A DNA stretch of 64,000 nt, taken from Fennellomyces sp. T-0311. Taxonomy: Eukaryota; Mucoromycota; Mucoromycetes; Mucorales; Lichtheimiaceae. A program made the position numbers and the translations under genes. Positions 11,700 through 24,051 of this stretch are shown here, piece after piece. Each line of letters begins with the position of its first letter. The first letter of the stretch is position 1. The notes under the pieces were generated by a model that was not told the DNA's origin, made no database searches, and saw nothing but the letters and a program-made list of their open reading frames with translations. The DNA lies in the NCBI GenBank assembly GCA_025266875.1, contig JALLLT010000014.1, positions 248,001-312,000 of the forward strand, written 5' to 3'.

Positions 11700-14507
11700 C
11701 TACAGATGACTCTCGAGAGGTCGCCACACACTCTTGTCTGCCATGACGATCGTCGCCTCCAACACATCCCACACGCTCTTTGCATACACGAATTCGATAT
11801 CCGCCTTGACACTTTCAGGAACATCGGCATTGACATCTTTGCGGTTGCGCTCTGGAAGCACGACCTTGCGCACGCCTGCACGGTGCGCAGAGATCACCTT
11901 CTCCTTGATTCCGCCGACCGGCAGGACGTGTCCGCGCAACGAAATTTCACCCGTCATGGCTGTGGTGGGGGATACAATGCATCCAGAAAAGAGGGAGACG
12001 AGCGAGCATACCAATGTGACTCCTGCACTGGGTCCATCCTTGGGCACCGCTCCATGGGGAACGTGGATATGGATGTCGTGATGTGCGACAATGTTTTCGT
12101 ATTGAGTTCTGGCGATCTTGAGTGCGTATGCATTGGCTTTCACCCATGTTAAGGCAATATGAGCCGACTCTTTGATCACGTCTCCCAAAGACCCTGTGAA
12201 TGGATTGGTTGAGCATTCCCATTCGAGTGCATGCGCTGTATTTCTTTCTTTCTTTCTTTTACCTGTTAAGCGCAAATCTCCCTTGCCAGGCATTTTGGTT
12301 GATTCAACAAACAAAATGCCGCCATTCCCGCTACTTGAATAAGCCAAGCCAGTGGCGACACCAGGAACAGGTTCCCTCTCGATTGCTTCCTTCTCATAGG
12401 GCGGCATGCCCAGCATATCCGCCAAATTCTTCAGCTCCACTTTGGGATCATACTTGTCTTCCTCCCCTTCTTCCAACAAATCTGCCAACTGAACACACTT
12501 GGACCGAATGACCGACGCGATCGTCCGTTCAAGCGTCCGCACGCCACTTTCCCGGGTATACTGTTCAGCCAACCACAGTAACGTCTTGTCGTCGATCGCG
12601 ATCTTGTCGGGTGTCAACCCGTGGCTTTCGATTTGTTTGGGGAGGAGATGTGTTCGTGCAATATGTAGTTTTTCCTCAAAGGTATAGCCGTGCAGTTGAA
12701 TGATTTCCATACGGTCGAGAAGAGGAGCGGGGATCGTGTCGAGGGAATTGGCGGTGGCGATAAACATGATCTTGGATAAATCGAATGGAACATTCAGGTA
12801 GTGGTCGCTGAAGGAATTGTTTTGTTCCGGGTCAAGCACTTCGAGTAGGGCAGCGGCAGGATCACCATAGTGTGAGGAGTGGACGAGTTTGTCGACTTCG
12901 TCGAGCAGAAACACGGGATTGTTGACGCCGCATCGACGAACACCTTGGATAATAAGTCCAGGCATAGCACCTACATATGTGCGTCGATGGCCACTATCCC
13001 GAATTCATCAATGAACCCTGCTCATAAGCCATGTATCACTTTATCGTTTACCGCATGTCCGCTTCATCACGCACACCACCCAAAGAAATGCGATGGAACT
13101 TGCGACTCAGTGCCATGGCAATAGATCGACCTAGCGATGTTTTTCCCACACCTGGCTATTAACGGGTTAGCTATATTTCGTACGGAGCGAAAATAGCCCA
13201 AACTTACTGGACCAACGAAGCAAAGAATTGGGGCTTTGAGATCACCCTTGAGCTTGGCGACCGACAAGTATTCCACAATACGTTTCTTGACATGTGCCAA
13301 ACCAAAGTGATCTTGATCAAGCTGTTGCTTTGCCTTGGCTATGTCCAAGACATCCTTGGTTTGCTTGCTCCAGGGAATATCCGCTAAACACTCGAGGTAA
13401 TTTCTCGCCACAGCCCATTCCGTCGAAGAAGGTTGAAGACGCTGAATACGTTTGAGCTCACGCTGAGCAACGGCAAGAGCTTCGTTAGGAAGTTTTGCTT
13501 CCATCAGACGTCGGTTGAGTTGAGCCATATCATCCTCTTCTATATCCTGTGGGTGTCGACCGGGACTTGGCTTCAAGTCGGCCGGACCATTATTGTCGTG
13601 CAGCTCTTTGCGAATGGCCTCCAGTTGTTGTTTCAAGTAAAACTCGCGTTGCTTCTTGCTCAAGTTGCCTTCAACAGCGGAATGGATCTCATCGGATATT
13701 TTCAAGACCTATATATTTTTTTCAAGTTAAGTTAGGTGAATTCCCACTCTCCTCAATTCTGTCGCATAAACTTACATGCAGCTGACGCGTCATCCATTGC
13801 GAGGCTTTTTCCAAACGCTCCTTTACGCTTTCCGTGGTAAGCAAGCTGAGTTTTTCCTCGTACGAAGTTTCAATCATGCAAACGAGCATATCAGCCATGA
13901 CTGGAGCGGGTTGGGTATCAAGTAGTCCGGACAGTTGTTCAACGAGGCTCTGAGGGATTTGCAAGTCGCGCATTTTGTCGACAAAGGCCCGCGCCAGTGC
14001 GACAAAACGAATCATGTCCTCTTTGGCTTCCTGTTCCGACTCCTGGGATATATACTGAACCTTGGCCATCAGCAATTCATCCATTTCATTGTATGAGCTG
14101 ACTTTAGCTCTGGCCAGACCTTCCAGGAACACACCATAGGCACCGGTGCCGAGTCGTTGGACACGTACAATGCGGCCGGTGCAGCAATAGTTCAACAAAT
14201 AAGGACGTATCCGTTTGGGCACCAGTCCATCTTCATCTGTACTGGACTTATTAGGTGTGCGTGGTGCAATCATGGTAGCTTCTTGAGGCGGCAATTCATC
14301 GTCGGTTGTCTGGACAGGCGTGGGCGGGGGTGATTGGACAGGAATACAAGCCAACGTAAGTGGCGTCTTTTGGTACTCTTGCTGTCTAAAGTGCTTCCTG
14401 ACCAGCAGAGTAGCTTCGCGACCTCTCAGCGTGACTTTGATCACGACAGATGGCAGCAAGACCTTCTTTTCAAGGGGGACGACAATAAGAGACTCTGGTA
14501 AAGGCAT
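11700..14507 (-). CDS. LONP2: Peroxisomal Lon protease (LONP2 type)
   Basis: Five exons, 14507-13776, 13708-13208, 13155-13052, 12993-12263 and 12193-11700, join in phase to 853 aa, the size of animal LONP2. Order: N-terminal substrate domain starting [23 protein letters not shown]+ domain with Walker A GPPGVGKTS and Walker [10 protein letters not shown]; Lon protease domain with catalytic Ser in [10 protein letters not shown] and Lys in GGIKEK. The protein ends ESHL, so the last three residues SHL fit a type-1 peroxisomal targeting signal, and no mitochondrial presequence is seen. It is an ATP-dependent serine-lysine protease for quality control of the peroxisomal matrix. Intron 4 (12262-12194) is 69 nt and in frame. 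The ATG at 14507 is the first in frame; a pyrimidine-rich AG just upstream (CTCCTTCAAAG) could be an acceptor for an extra 5' exon, so the first residues are less certain. Confidence 0.93.
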
Positions 14508-14854
14508 TTGTGGAAGCTTTGAAGGAGAAAAAAGTTTATGCAAAATAAATCAATTATAAAAGACTGCTTGAAAAAAACCACATGAGCATTTTTCTCAACC
14601 AAAAAAAAATCCCACACACACGCATAACAAGGATGACGCATCTGCATTCAGTCGGGTACACGATCATACCGTTTCGTTTGTAAGAGGATAACTGTTGCCC
14701 TGCTTCTCCTGCTTTCATCTGATGTTTTGCCGTGTTCATTGCGAACCGTCTGCATTTATTGCTTTTCACTTTGCTTGACTCTTCTTTTTTAAAAAACCGA
14801 GTGTGGGAAGGTTACACGCACAGCGAGAGCTCCTGGGTCGTATATTGGACAGTG
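14508..14854. other. Spacer between LONP2 and GLC3
   Basis: 347 bp between the LONP2 start and the GLC3 stop, both on the minus strand. It holds the LONP2 promoter or 5' leader. A short open exon-like stretch (ATG at 14745, minus) ends at a GTATGA donor, but its phase does not fit the LONP2 frame, so it was not joined. Confidence 0.5.
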
Positions 14855-17276
14855 CTACGCTAGGGCCAACACGATGGCAGTTCGGCTGGGGATGTACACT
14901 TGCAGAGAATGTTCCCTCCCGTCGTAGTCGCCCGGTGTCGTAAAGTACTCGGTTGTCAAGTCAATCCTGTCGTGGCCGAAATAATCGGGGTGGTCCGAGC
15001 TCAGGACCACTTTTAGTTTGCCGGCCAAATTTGTCCCCACGCGATAGTCTGTGAACGACTGTGTGGGATGAAAGTTAAAGATAAATAGCACGTTGGCTCT
15101 GTCAAACACAATCACTTTGTCGCCCTGGTGCTTGCGCGACACCCACCCCTTTTTTTTAAGAGACATGTCGGTTAAATCATCGGGATTTCCCACCCTTCTT
15201 TTTTTACCTGTGGAGCAGCCAGCCATCCATGCTTTTCTTCGAGGGTTTGAATAGCCCGGTCCCATTCGTTCAAGTATTTGTAACGTAGCAACGGGTCATC
15301 GAGCACGTTCCATTGACGACGAGCATAGTGGAAGCTTGAATTGTTGCCCTGGCGAGGAAAGTCCAGCCATTCAGGATGTCCGAATTCGTTGCCTTCGAAA
15401 TTGAGATACCCTTCGCCACCAAGTCCATGGGTCAGCAAGCGGATGAGTTTATGGAGTGCGATACCGCGGTCAATGATGGGTGTACGGTCCGTCAAGTCGC
15501 TCATATGCGTGTACATTTCTTTGTCCATCAGCCAGAATGCGATGGTCTTGTCGCCCACAAGTGCTTGATCGTGCGACTCGCAGTATGTGATGGCCTTTTC
15601 CAGATGGCGTCGATTGGTCAATGTATGGACAATCTTGCCCATGTTCCAATCCTCGTCCTTTTGCTCCTTTAGCAGCTTGATCCACATGTCGGGAATAGCC
15701 ATTGCTAATCGATAATCAAATCCGACACCGCCTTCCCGAACAGGTCGGCACGATCCCGGCATTCCCGAAACATCTAAATATGTAAAAGTCAGATAAACGC
15801 ATTGGCGCATCGCGACCCGCTGTGTACCTTCTGCAATGGTGATAATTTCCGGGTACATGTCGTGCAGGAACTTGTTGGCGAGTTGGAGGTACATGACGCC
15901 ATCTTCATCTACCAGATCACCAAAGTACTCATGGTAGTTGCCCGAGAAACCGTACCCAATCCCGTGATGTTTATACAACATGCTCGTCACACCATCGAAC
16001 CTGAAGCCGTCAAACTGGTATTCGTCGATCCAGTAGCGCAAATTGGATAACAGGTATTGCATCACGGGCAAGTAGCCGTAATTGAATAGACGCGAGTCCC
16101 AGAGATCATGGCGACCCTTTCCGCCGGCATGGAAGTAGCAGTGGTCGGTTCCGTCAAACATGTTCAAGCCGTCCAAGACGTTGCTACTGGCATGGGAATG
16201 GACAACATCCAAAAGCACGGTGATGCCATAGCTGTGAGCAACATCCACCAGTTCCTTGAGGTCGTCGAGCGGACCGTAACGGGACGATGGAGCAAAAAAG
16301 GACGTGACTTGGTACCCAAAGGAGGCATAGTACGCGTGCTCCATGATAGCCATCAATTGGATCGCGTTGTAGCCGAGATACGCGATCCGAGGGATAACGT
16401 TCCGAGTGAATTCGGAATACGTTGCTATGCGTGGTTCGGACGAGGAAATGCCCACTTGCGGGGATAGTCAGTCAACATGAAACCGCAAACGAAACAAAAG
16501 GGCGGCTTACCATGGGCCTCGTAGACTCGCAGGCTTGTGGGTCGCTTTGGTTTGGGGTGCTTGAACCGGTATGGCTCGGCTGGGTTCCAAAACACAGCAT
16601 CGTACGCAGGACTTACATCGAGGTCTTGTGTGACCCGGCGGATCCATGCAGGCAGCCGGTACAGCCTCTCGCCTTCCGGAGTGGTCATTGTTATCTAGCA
16701 ACGTATCAGACCCGACGACTAAAAATAATTCTGCGCGTGTGTTACCTTGACTTTGGTGTTATGAGCGATCGTTGGGACACCCGACGATGGTCCAAGCACA
16801 ATCTCAAACACCCCATTTTCGAGCTTTGTCATAGGATGCGCTTCCACGTCCCAGTTGTCTATTTCCCTTCGATCAGCATTCGCCCTACCCTCCCCGCTCC
16901 TTTGATCGCCTTAGGCCTGCAAACTTACTAAACTCGCCCACAAGACTGGCCGTCACCGCGTTGGGAGCCCATTCTCGATACGTGATCGTGCCGTTTTGCA
17001 CGTTGAACCCGAAATACTTGTAGCCTTGGGTGAACGTGTCGAATCCACCCGCCTCTTCAACCTTCTTCTCGAATGTCTTGTAGTGGTTGTACCTTTATAG
17101 ATGGGCAGGATGAGTGCCGATGCTATCTGTAGTCTCCCCCAAAGGCGTTACCTTGCGCGTAAAGCGTCGCGGAAAGGATCGAGCCACGGGTCAAGGACAG
17201 CAAGACCAGTGCCGTCGGTGGGCATGGTCAAGACACGACCGGGCTCGACTTCCGTTTCAAAAGTGTCGGTAACCAT
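14855..17276 (-). CDS. GLC3: 1,4-alpha-glucan (glycogen) branching enzyme
   Basis: Seven exons, 17276-17152, 17092-16929, 16858-16746, 16694-16511, 16454-15828, 15773-15208 and 15148-14855, join in phase to 690 aa (family about 700). N-terminal CBM48-like part with [20 protein letters not shown]13 catalytic domain with [23 protein letters not shown] (nucleophile Asp in the RFD motif), ITIAEDVSGMP (acid/base Glu), ESHDQ ([20 protein letters not shown]); and the C-terminal all-beta domain with [19 protein letters not shown]. The enzyme transfers alpha-1,4-glucan chains to alpha-1,6 positions during cytosolic glycogen synthesis. The 54-nt intron 15827-15774 keeps frame. It diverges from YRB30 with 170 bp between start codons. 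Confidence 0.96.
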
Positions 17277-17446
17277 GGTGCTTTGGGAGAAAAGAAAAAG
17301 TAAGTAAGAACAGAAAAAGGATGGATGTTTGCAGCGTGCCCAACAAAAAAAGGTGGTGGACTAAATATCCAGCAAACGTACTTTGTTGGGTTAAAATGAC
17401 ATGAAAATCCGAATCCGGCAAGACCCGCCTTTTTCCTATCTTGATC
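17277..17446. promoter_or_regulatory. Shared bidirectional promoter GLC3 / YRB30
   Basis: Only 170 bp separate the divergent ATG codons (GLC3 at 17276 on minus, YRB30 at 17447 on plus). The interval has no coding potential and must contain both promoters. No obvious TATA box is present. Inferred from spacing alone. Confidence 0.6.
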
Positions 17447-18569
17447 ATGTCCCTCGAAGACTTGTTTGGTAAACTGGCCTTGACCACTGTCAACACCGTG
17501 TCGAGGATCGCCATTAGCCATGCCACCAATGCAGCCATTGTAACTATACTCCCGCGTCCCGGGGCTACTGCATACACGCAACGCTAACTTTTCTGGATAG
17601 CGAGGTGTAACAGGGTACATTACGCAGCAACCCAAAGGACAACGCGAGAATCAAGAACTTGAAGCATTGCAGCGACAGTTCGATTTAAAGATCAAGAACC
17701 TGAAGCCTACGATTGATATTATTGCACGCAACGTAGCGGATGGCAACAAGGATCTGGAGCCAGCGTTAGAATTATGCAACGACCTGAAGAAGGACATTGA
17801 CACGTTTGCTGAGGAAATGAAGGACTCGAAAAGCAATACGAATGACTATGTAAAGAAACGATTAAAGACGTTGCTGGCCAGCGTGGATGACTCTGTTCCT
17901 TCGCTGCACCTCGCCTTGCGCAGCATTGAGTCGCCCTCCCGCCAAAAAGCTGCACCATCCAAGTTACTGCAAGCCTCGGCTATACTGCAGGGTACTCGTC
18001 CAAGGGTGTTTCGCCTAAGACTCTATTCATTGTTTGCCGCGAACGTGCGTCATGAAGCAGCAGGCTTTACATGGAAGGAACAACTCGCCAAGTGCTCGCT
18101 TGAATACAAAGAAAAGAAACTCAAGATCACCGAGGACTTGGACGATGGTCGTTACCATGAGGAAGGCGAGAGTCCCGATGAACTTGCCATAGATATCGCG
18201 AATGTAAACAAGATGTATTATACCCAGAGTGGCGCGCTCCTCAACATTGAAGACGCAAAGACGCCCGTGTTGGTGCTCAAGGTCATGAAGACCGACAAGA
18301 CCGGGAGTGTCCAAGTCAAGGAGACCGAGCCAGAAATCGAAGAGAGCGAGCTAAAGCAGGCTGATTGGTATGCGGTAGGGTTATGGACCAGCGACGGTGA
18401 TGAGGATGAGGAGGATGAGGATGAGGAAAGGGCCAAGAAGGCACTTGTGGACCAGCCATCGCTACTACTGCTGGAAGCCGTCATCAAGCTAGCACTCTTG
18501 GAAATATCAGAACAGATGGATCATTTGGATGCTTCAGACGATCTTATTGATTTGTACATGGCAGAATAA
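17447..18569 (+). CDS. YRB30: RanGTP-binding protein of the Yrb30 family
   Basis: Two exons, 17447-17539 and 17601-18569, give 353 aa. The N-terminus MSLEDLFGKLALTTVNTVSR and the following alpha-helical segment (LKIKNLKPTIDIIARNVADG, LELCNDLKKDIDTFAEEM) match the fungal RanGTP-binding family PF05508, whose yeast member Yrb30 binds Ran-GTP and modulates its nucleocytoplasmic GTPase cycle. The family call is from recognition, not alignment. An acidic run (DGDEDEEDEDEER, about residues 295-310) comes from GATGAG repeats. No membrane segment or signal. The 3' end converges on URC4 with 27 bp between stops. Confidence 0.75.
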
Positions 18570-18596
18570 AAGAGAGAAAGAAAAAACATGCTAATT

Positions 18597-19909
18597 CTAA
18601 AAGATGGTACCATCGCTCTGTCATGATAGCGTGAGTTGCGTTGAACCAGCATAGGATGTCTTTCTCTTACCTTGATGTTGATTGGTGGTCCAGCAGTATC
18701 AGGTCGCAGCTTTGCAGCAATTTCTCGACCAGCCGTCCAGGTGCCGCTCTCCAACACCTGAGCCAACTTTAACTTTGTCCCCAGACGGGCCTCCATGGCC
18801 TTATGGATCTTGTCGAGGTAGACAATCGTCAGCGCGCGCCACTCTACGATGGCAGGGTCGGAGCCCTCAAAGATAGGCTGGACTTGATCAGGTTTGAGGG
18901 TGAGCACGCCATGATCGATCAACAATCCACCGTTGCGATACTCGGGCAAGCCAGTCATTGTTTCGACGCCGTCGACGGTGACGCCCAAGGTCGTCTCGAG
19001 CACCTCAATCAAGGAGTAAGTGAGCCATTGCGAGAGTTTATGGAAAGGCACAAGGTTCTCAGGTGATTGGGCTCCAAGACAAGTGCATGGCCATACATCG
19101 CCCAGTTGGACGCCTTCGATTTCAATACGCGCGGGCCAGATACCACCCAAGCTCATGACGGCCTTCCATAACTTTTCGATGGGAACGGACTTGGCATCGC
19201 CTTCCAGCAAGTAGTCGACGAGGTTACCGGGACGAACCACAGTGCCTGGGAAATATGTTGGCTGCTCCTGTAATACGGTGGCAAGCCGATTGAGCAAGTT
19301 GGACCGGCCTTCAAGTCCGACCATTGGGTTGGCGTCCGTCACCTGGAACCCTTCCGTCATGCGTTCAACCGTCACTTTACCAAGACCTTCCGCTACGACA
19401 GGCAACGTCCTTTTTTGTTAGCTAGTTTATCAAACAAGGAGAGCCCTGAGAAAAAATATACCATCCACATGATGTGATTTGCTGTCGGCCGCGAAATAGC
19501 CCTTCAAAAACATATCCACCGACGCAATAGCCAATCCTTCCGACCGACCCACTCGGGCGCCCTTGGACGTTGTGTACTTCCATTGCTGACCGGCGCCAGC
19601 ATCGACCAAAACCGAAACGATCACCAAGTCGACCATTTTACGCGCCAATTCCTTGTCCTGGGTCTGGGTTGCGCGCCACGCTTCAAAGTCTTCGCCCAGG
19701 TGCCGCAGCCGTGAATGGGGTGGGATTGTGTTGATATCAGGGAATCGCCGGCGAGTCAAATCCTGGACATGATCAACCACTGCATCGAGTTTGGATTCAT
19801 CGACATCAAAGTAGCACAACTGACCCTTCTGGGCTTTTTCATATACTTGATAACATCTGTCGCGGATGGCTCCGAGCGTGCGCAGGTAGTCTTGAGCAGG
19901 GATGGTCAT
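18597..19909 (-). CDS. URC4: Uracil catabolism protein 4 (DUF1688 family)
   Basis: Three exons, 19909-19462, 19392-18671 and 18617-18597, join in phase to 396 aa. The last exon is only 21 nt, encoding SDGTIF and the stop. The family signature is clear: MTIPAQDYLRTLGAIRDRCY, IPPHSRLRHL, GRSEGLAIASVDMFLKGYF, HHVDAEGLGKVTVERM, FQVTDANPMVGLEGRSNLLN, VEWRALTIVYLD and the C-terminal GPPINIKSDGTIF. URC4 is required in the fungal URC pathway for using uracil as nitrogen source; its biochemical role is not established. The acceptor of intron 1 is the TAG at 19395-19393; using the earlier AAG at 19410 would break the frame, which can mislead gene finders. Confidence 0.9.
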
Positions 19910-21369
19910 TGTTTTTTTTGTCAAAGGGAAAGGGAAAAAAAGAGAGAGAAGAAGGAAGAAGGAAAAACAAGTCCAAGGGACAGTATTTATGGATGCAAAA
20001 GAGAGGGGCTATATTGATCCGGACGTTTTGCATTGTATGCCCTACAATCAGCTGATAGGGTATACAGATCGTCGGAGCTCATCCAATTACCCGACGGCTT
20101 TGTCTCTTGCATTTTATCAAGAATAGATAACAAGCCCGTCATATTTTGATAACAAACGCTGGAAGCGCAGCCGGATACTGCCCATTAACCCGCCCATCAG
20201 CGGCATCTGTTTCTCCGTTGCCAAGACACACATTGTCATGGCAGCCTAATCTTGAGTTTTAAATGGAGCGCAATGTCTGATCGCGCGTCCAGGTTCACTC
20301 CCCTATTTGCCAGTTGTGCTTACCCTTCCCATATCTACGCTCTTTTTCTTGAAACTTGCAGTTGTAACCTATGTATTGCGTGTTTTCCCCTGCTTTACAA
20401 ACGACGACACTTTCATTGGTGTTCTCCGTATCTCTCAACATTTCTGCTGGTCTGCTTTAATGCCATCTGTCATTGGCTACTTTTAGCTCCAGCTTTGGCC
20501 ATAAAACAAGAGCACAGGAAGCCACCTCCAGCAACTGATCTTGTTGCGTTCTGGCGATTGCCTTAGTAGTGTAAATACACAATGGTTACTTTTGACTTGT
20601 AAGAGTTACCTACATTAGCATTCGTATCATTAAGTAATCAGGGAAAGAGCTACCGTTATATCGACCAGATTGGCGCAACCCAACAGTGATCTTATGTGTT
20701 GCTAACTCGCGTATCCACGACATGAACGACAACTAGGGCTGGGGTGTTCTACTTTACAGTTACACTTCCCACTCATCTCTCCAAACACTCCCGATGAAGT
20801 TTCTTTGTTAACCTCATCAGTTTCCAGTCGCTTGACAACGGGGCTTATCAAGTATACTTGGTAAACCCGAGGAGGTTAATGTCAATCCCAACTCGTTCGA
20901 TAGTCATTTCAGTTAGACTTATGTAAGTTATCTGCCCTTGTAAAAGTTTGGAGATATGCTATCCAATGTTGTTAAAGTCGTATCTTTGCTGACAATAACA
21001 TTTGAGGCAGTATGTACAAAAGTTCGTGTATGATAAGTTGATCCAACGCTCATGACTGTGTCTATTTTCTTATGCGGAATCTTAACAGGAACCACGGATT
21101 TCGGCACCTACACCTGAGCACCGAGGATGTTTCCAGCCGTACCAGACCCATCTCACAATTAAACAGAGTTAATAACAGATCACAGGATAGATATTATGAT
21201 ATATATATTATAAAAGTGATATCAATAGTGGATGTGTATTGTACTATCGGCTTTGCAAGCTTTGTCATTGTTCACCGTTGACACACAAATCGCACCTTTG
21301 TGTTTCCGAAGAGCTGACAACAAAAGATCACTTTAAATATTGATCTCAAATGTTGGAAAAGACGGTGAG
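19910..21369. other. Intergenic, no gene seen
   Basis: About 1.46 kb between URC4 and the membrane-protein gene. A purine-rich run (about 19921-19970) lies just upstream of URC4. No exon-like ORF with family resemblance. Confidence 0.5.
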
Positions 21370-22446
21370 ATGACCTGCTTTACCTGTCTTTTCAAAACCC
21401 TTTTACTCTGTGCCGAATATATGGTATATCCGGACGACCCCTTGGAAACATCACACTATGCGGTGATTAGGTGGTTTCGACTGGACATGTTTGTTCCAGA
21501 GACTGCTGTCACATCTCATTGGATATCTTCGAAACATTTCCTGGCGATACGAACCCTCAGCACGCTGTATACAACGATCGTCCTATGGTCGAATATTGGG
21601 TGGTATGCGAGGGCTGGCACTATGCAATCCGCATTCACGCACTTTCCCACGCTCACGTTTATCGGTCTTCATGCGTACCTTGTGGTTTGTTATTAAAGGG
21701 TTTAAAAGGTCCCGTGCGTAATATGCATTTATTTTTAATATGAATTTCTAGACAGCATTATACCATCATGTCCGGTACTTTATAAACTACACTACGCCGC
21801 AATCTTTCTTCAACCAGCCTGCCATCCTTAGCTATTTGTTCTACTACTTATATCACTCTATACTCGTCTTCAAGTAACTAGCAATTATGAAAACTAATGT
21901 CAATCCAAAATTCACGAATGATTTCTGACTACTAAGCATAATTACACCTGTTATCTATTGGTCTTTTTTGGCAGGTCTCGATGAAGGTATACAGCATGAA
22001 GTGACCCTTTCATCCGTCAATAACTAATTAATCATATTGCAGAAGAGACAATGGTGAATCCCGAACTACGAATATGGATTAATACTTCTGTTCACGGTGT
22101 ATCGCTTGCCATGATGATGATTGAAATGATTTTATGCCGTATCAAGATGCAGGCTAGGATGGTCATTTTAATCCTCGTCAATGTGGTGTTGTACATGCTT
22201 TTGGTATTCGTCAACTATGCGAGGTAATTTTATTGTTACGTAGTTTTGGAGAAACATCGATAATGAACTCTTTTCATTAATAGCCGCCACAACTGGGTAT
22301 ATCCTCTCTTGAGCTGGGATCATGGACCAGTCACTGTTGGAATCTACTTTGGAATGGGCGCAGCATTTGTTGCTGTCTTCTTTGTACAAGTCTTTTTTCA
22401 TTACGTCCGTGATTGCATTGCGAAAAGGAAATGCTGCTGCATATGA
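21370..22446 (+). CDS. Predicted multipass membrane protein (rolling stone / FAR-17a-like topology)
   Basis: Five exons, 21370-21684, 21752-21873, 21937-21986, 22043-22223 and 22284-22446, join in phase to 276 aa. Several hydrophobic segments alternate with short loops: around LRTLSTLYTTIVLWSNIGWY, LTFIGLHAYLVTALYHHVRY, AILSYLFYYLYHSILVF, VHGVSLAMMMIEMIL, MVILILVNVVLYMLLVFVNY and VGIYFGMGAAFVAVFFVQVF. The C-terminus is KRKCCCI, a possible lipidation or ER-facing tail. The arrangement, with an invariant-looking INTSVHG before TM4, resembles fungal proteins related to rolling stone and FAR-17a/AIG1. The function is unknown; the family assignment is tentative, the gene structure fairly secure. 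Confidence 0.7.
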
Positions 22447-22895
22447 CTTGCGTAGAATAATTACGGCACTAAAATTTTCTTAACTGACAATATACAAAAG
22501 AGAGTGTCTATTTCATCCTTAACACAACAAGGCCCTTCTTAACAACACTGCATTAAAACGTCTAATTATTAAGACGTACGAAATAAATCCGTGTGTATCC
22601 GGTATATTTGACGAAAACAGTATGTCTAAAGGAAAGAGAGAGTACCTTGTATTTAACATAATGGTGCTATGGCTATTGTTTATATAATGTGAAGCCCTTA
22701 CTGTACAGGTGCAGCATGTTGCCACAATACGAGCTCATTTGCAAATCTATACTTAAATAACCACTATGTACGGTCCAATAAAGAATCTCACAATCTCACC
22801 TTTCTACTCTAATCTTCCGAGCTATGTCCGGATGGTTCTCGGATTTGATTTTCTATGCATTTTCTATCCTCGCTTCTACTACTTTTCCCAATTCA

Positions 22896-22986
22896 AATTT
22901 TGGTGAATAATTTTTTTGAAGTGGTTAAAAAAGCTTATGTTTGACCGCTGTAACCACTTTTAACCATCGAAATTATTTGCAGTGAA
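22896..22986. repeat. Short hairpin repeat, copy A
   Basis: About 90 bp containing GTGGTTAAAAAAGCTTATG and a TTTTGGTGAAT arm, ending ATTATTTGCAGTG. The same words occur at 25955-26105 inside the MULE gene (ATTATTTGCAGTG identical, plus both orientations of AGTGGTTAAAAAGCTTATG). Read as a small non-coding mobile repeat (MITE-like) with internal inverted repeats. Confidence 0.6.
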
Positions 22987-23038
22987 GCAACCATGAATTA
23001 TAGTTGTGTTTTTTTCAGTACCGAAATGATGATGTTTT

Positions 23039-24001
23039 TTAGTGATCGACTACGAATCCCGCGACAAGTACGCTACGACGTCCAGTTAATGTCGGTACAT
23101 AATCAGAAACCATCACTGAACTGATTCGCAAAGGACCGAAGTCCGGCACGAAACCCAAATCCAATGGTGGTTCTGACATGCCACGGACACTTGGACCCTT
23201 GAAAACGGTCATATGGTCCTATAAGAGTATGACTAAGTGGAAGCAAAACAAGCAATAAGGTCACATGATATGATACCATGCTATATCGCTTGACAATAAA
23301 ATGGTGGTCCACCAGCGTGTTCCGGAATACATCTAGATAATGACAGAGGCTAGTTCACTGCTCTCCTTTGCGTGGACTTGAAGTGTACTTACCTGTTATA
23401 GTGGCGACGGGGTTATACCAGTTCGTAGGGGCCATACGTATGACTATTGCCAGCAAGTCAGCAATACGTACCGAATAAGCAATTTACATAGGCTCACCAC
23501 CGTGTGTGCACTTGTCCAACTTTAGCTCAAAGGTATGACGGAGAGAGCAGTATATTAATGAGTTAAGATCATTGACAAGCGTATGAACAACATGGCACAA
23601 ATCTTGGCGAGTGCGGTACTGATTAGTGTCGAACGACCCCACACTGACATGCAGGTCAGCTGGTGCTGTAAATCCGTCTTTAGACAGAAACCTGGGCGAT
23701 CGCCGTTTCAGTTCCTGTGCACCATCTACCATCCAAGGCCCATTCAGTTGTAGGGTAACCCAAACCGGTCCGGTAACATTGCGCGATGTGTCGAGCTATA
23801 GATTATATATTAGTTGACAAACCTCGGGATACTCCTTTTGACTTGCTATTGTATTATACGCTTGAAAAGCAGATATGGCGTTAAGATGGGTGCCCGTCAA
23901 GCGCAGTCTGAGGACGTGTGGGGCGGTGGAATGGTTAGGCAAGATGGAGATAGTTGCCCCAGAAAGTGCTTCGACGCGGCGTTTCCATTTGTACAAGAGT
24001 G
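23039..24001 (-). pseudogene. KH-domain-like gene, 5' end cut off at the MULE border
   Basis: Five exons on the minus strand, 24001-23823, 23795-23498, 23443-23393, 23332-23277 and 23218-23039, join in phase to about 254 residues ending VVDH and TAA. Exon 1 encodes a KH-like fold (WKRRVEALSGATISILPNHS), a putative RNA-binding module; the remainder (LDTSRNVTGPVWVTLQLNGP, NWYNPVATITDVFRNTLVDH) was not recognised. The first exon starts at a good acceptor with branch point (GACTAAC...TTCTTAG), but the intron's 5' part and all upstream exons are missing: 50 bp further the MULE terminal repeat begins. Beyond the two transposons (after 34100) no matching exons were found. Inferred to be a truncated, probably inactive gene. 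Confidence 0.55.
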
Positions 24002-24051
24002 CTAAGAACGCGTTAGTCTTTGCGTAACTCAACGACTAGCGGAAGAGAAAT

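Noticed and set aside
11706..12152. Long plus-strand frames across the LONP2 protease domain
   Set aside because: Antisense shadows of a GC-richer coding exon; no domain resemblance.
19393..19470. Apparent frameshift between URC4 exons 1 and 2
   Set aside because: It disappears when the TAG at 19395-19393 is used as acceptor, giving the family sequence HHVDAEGLG.
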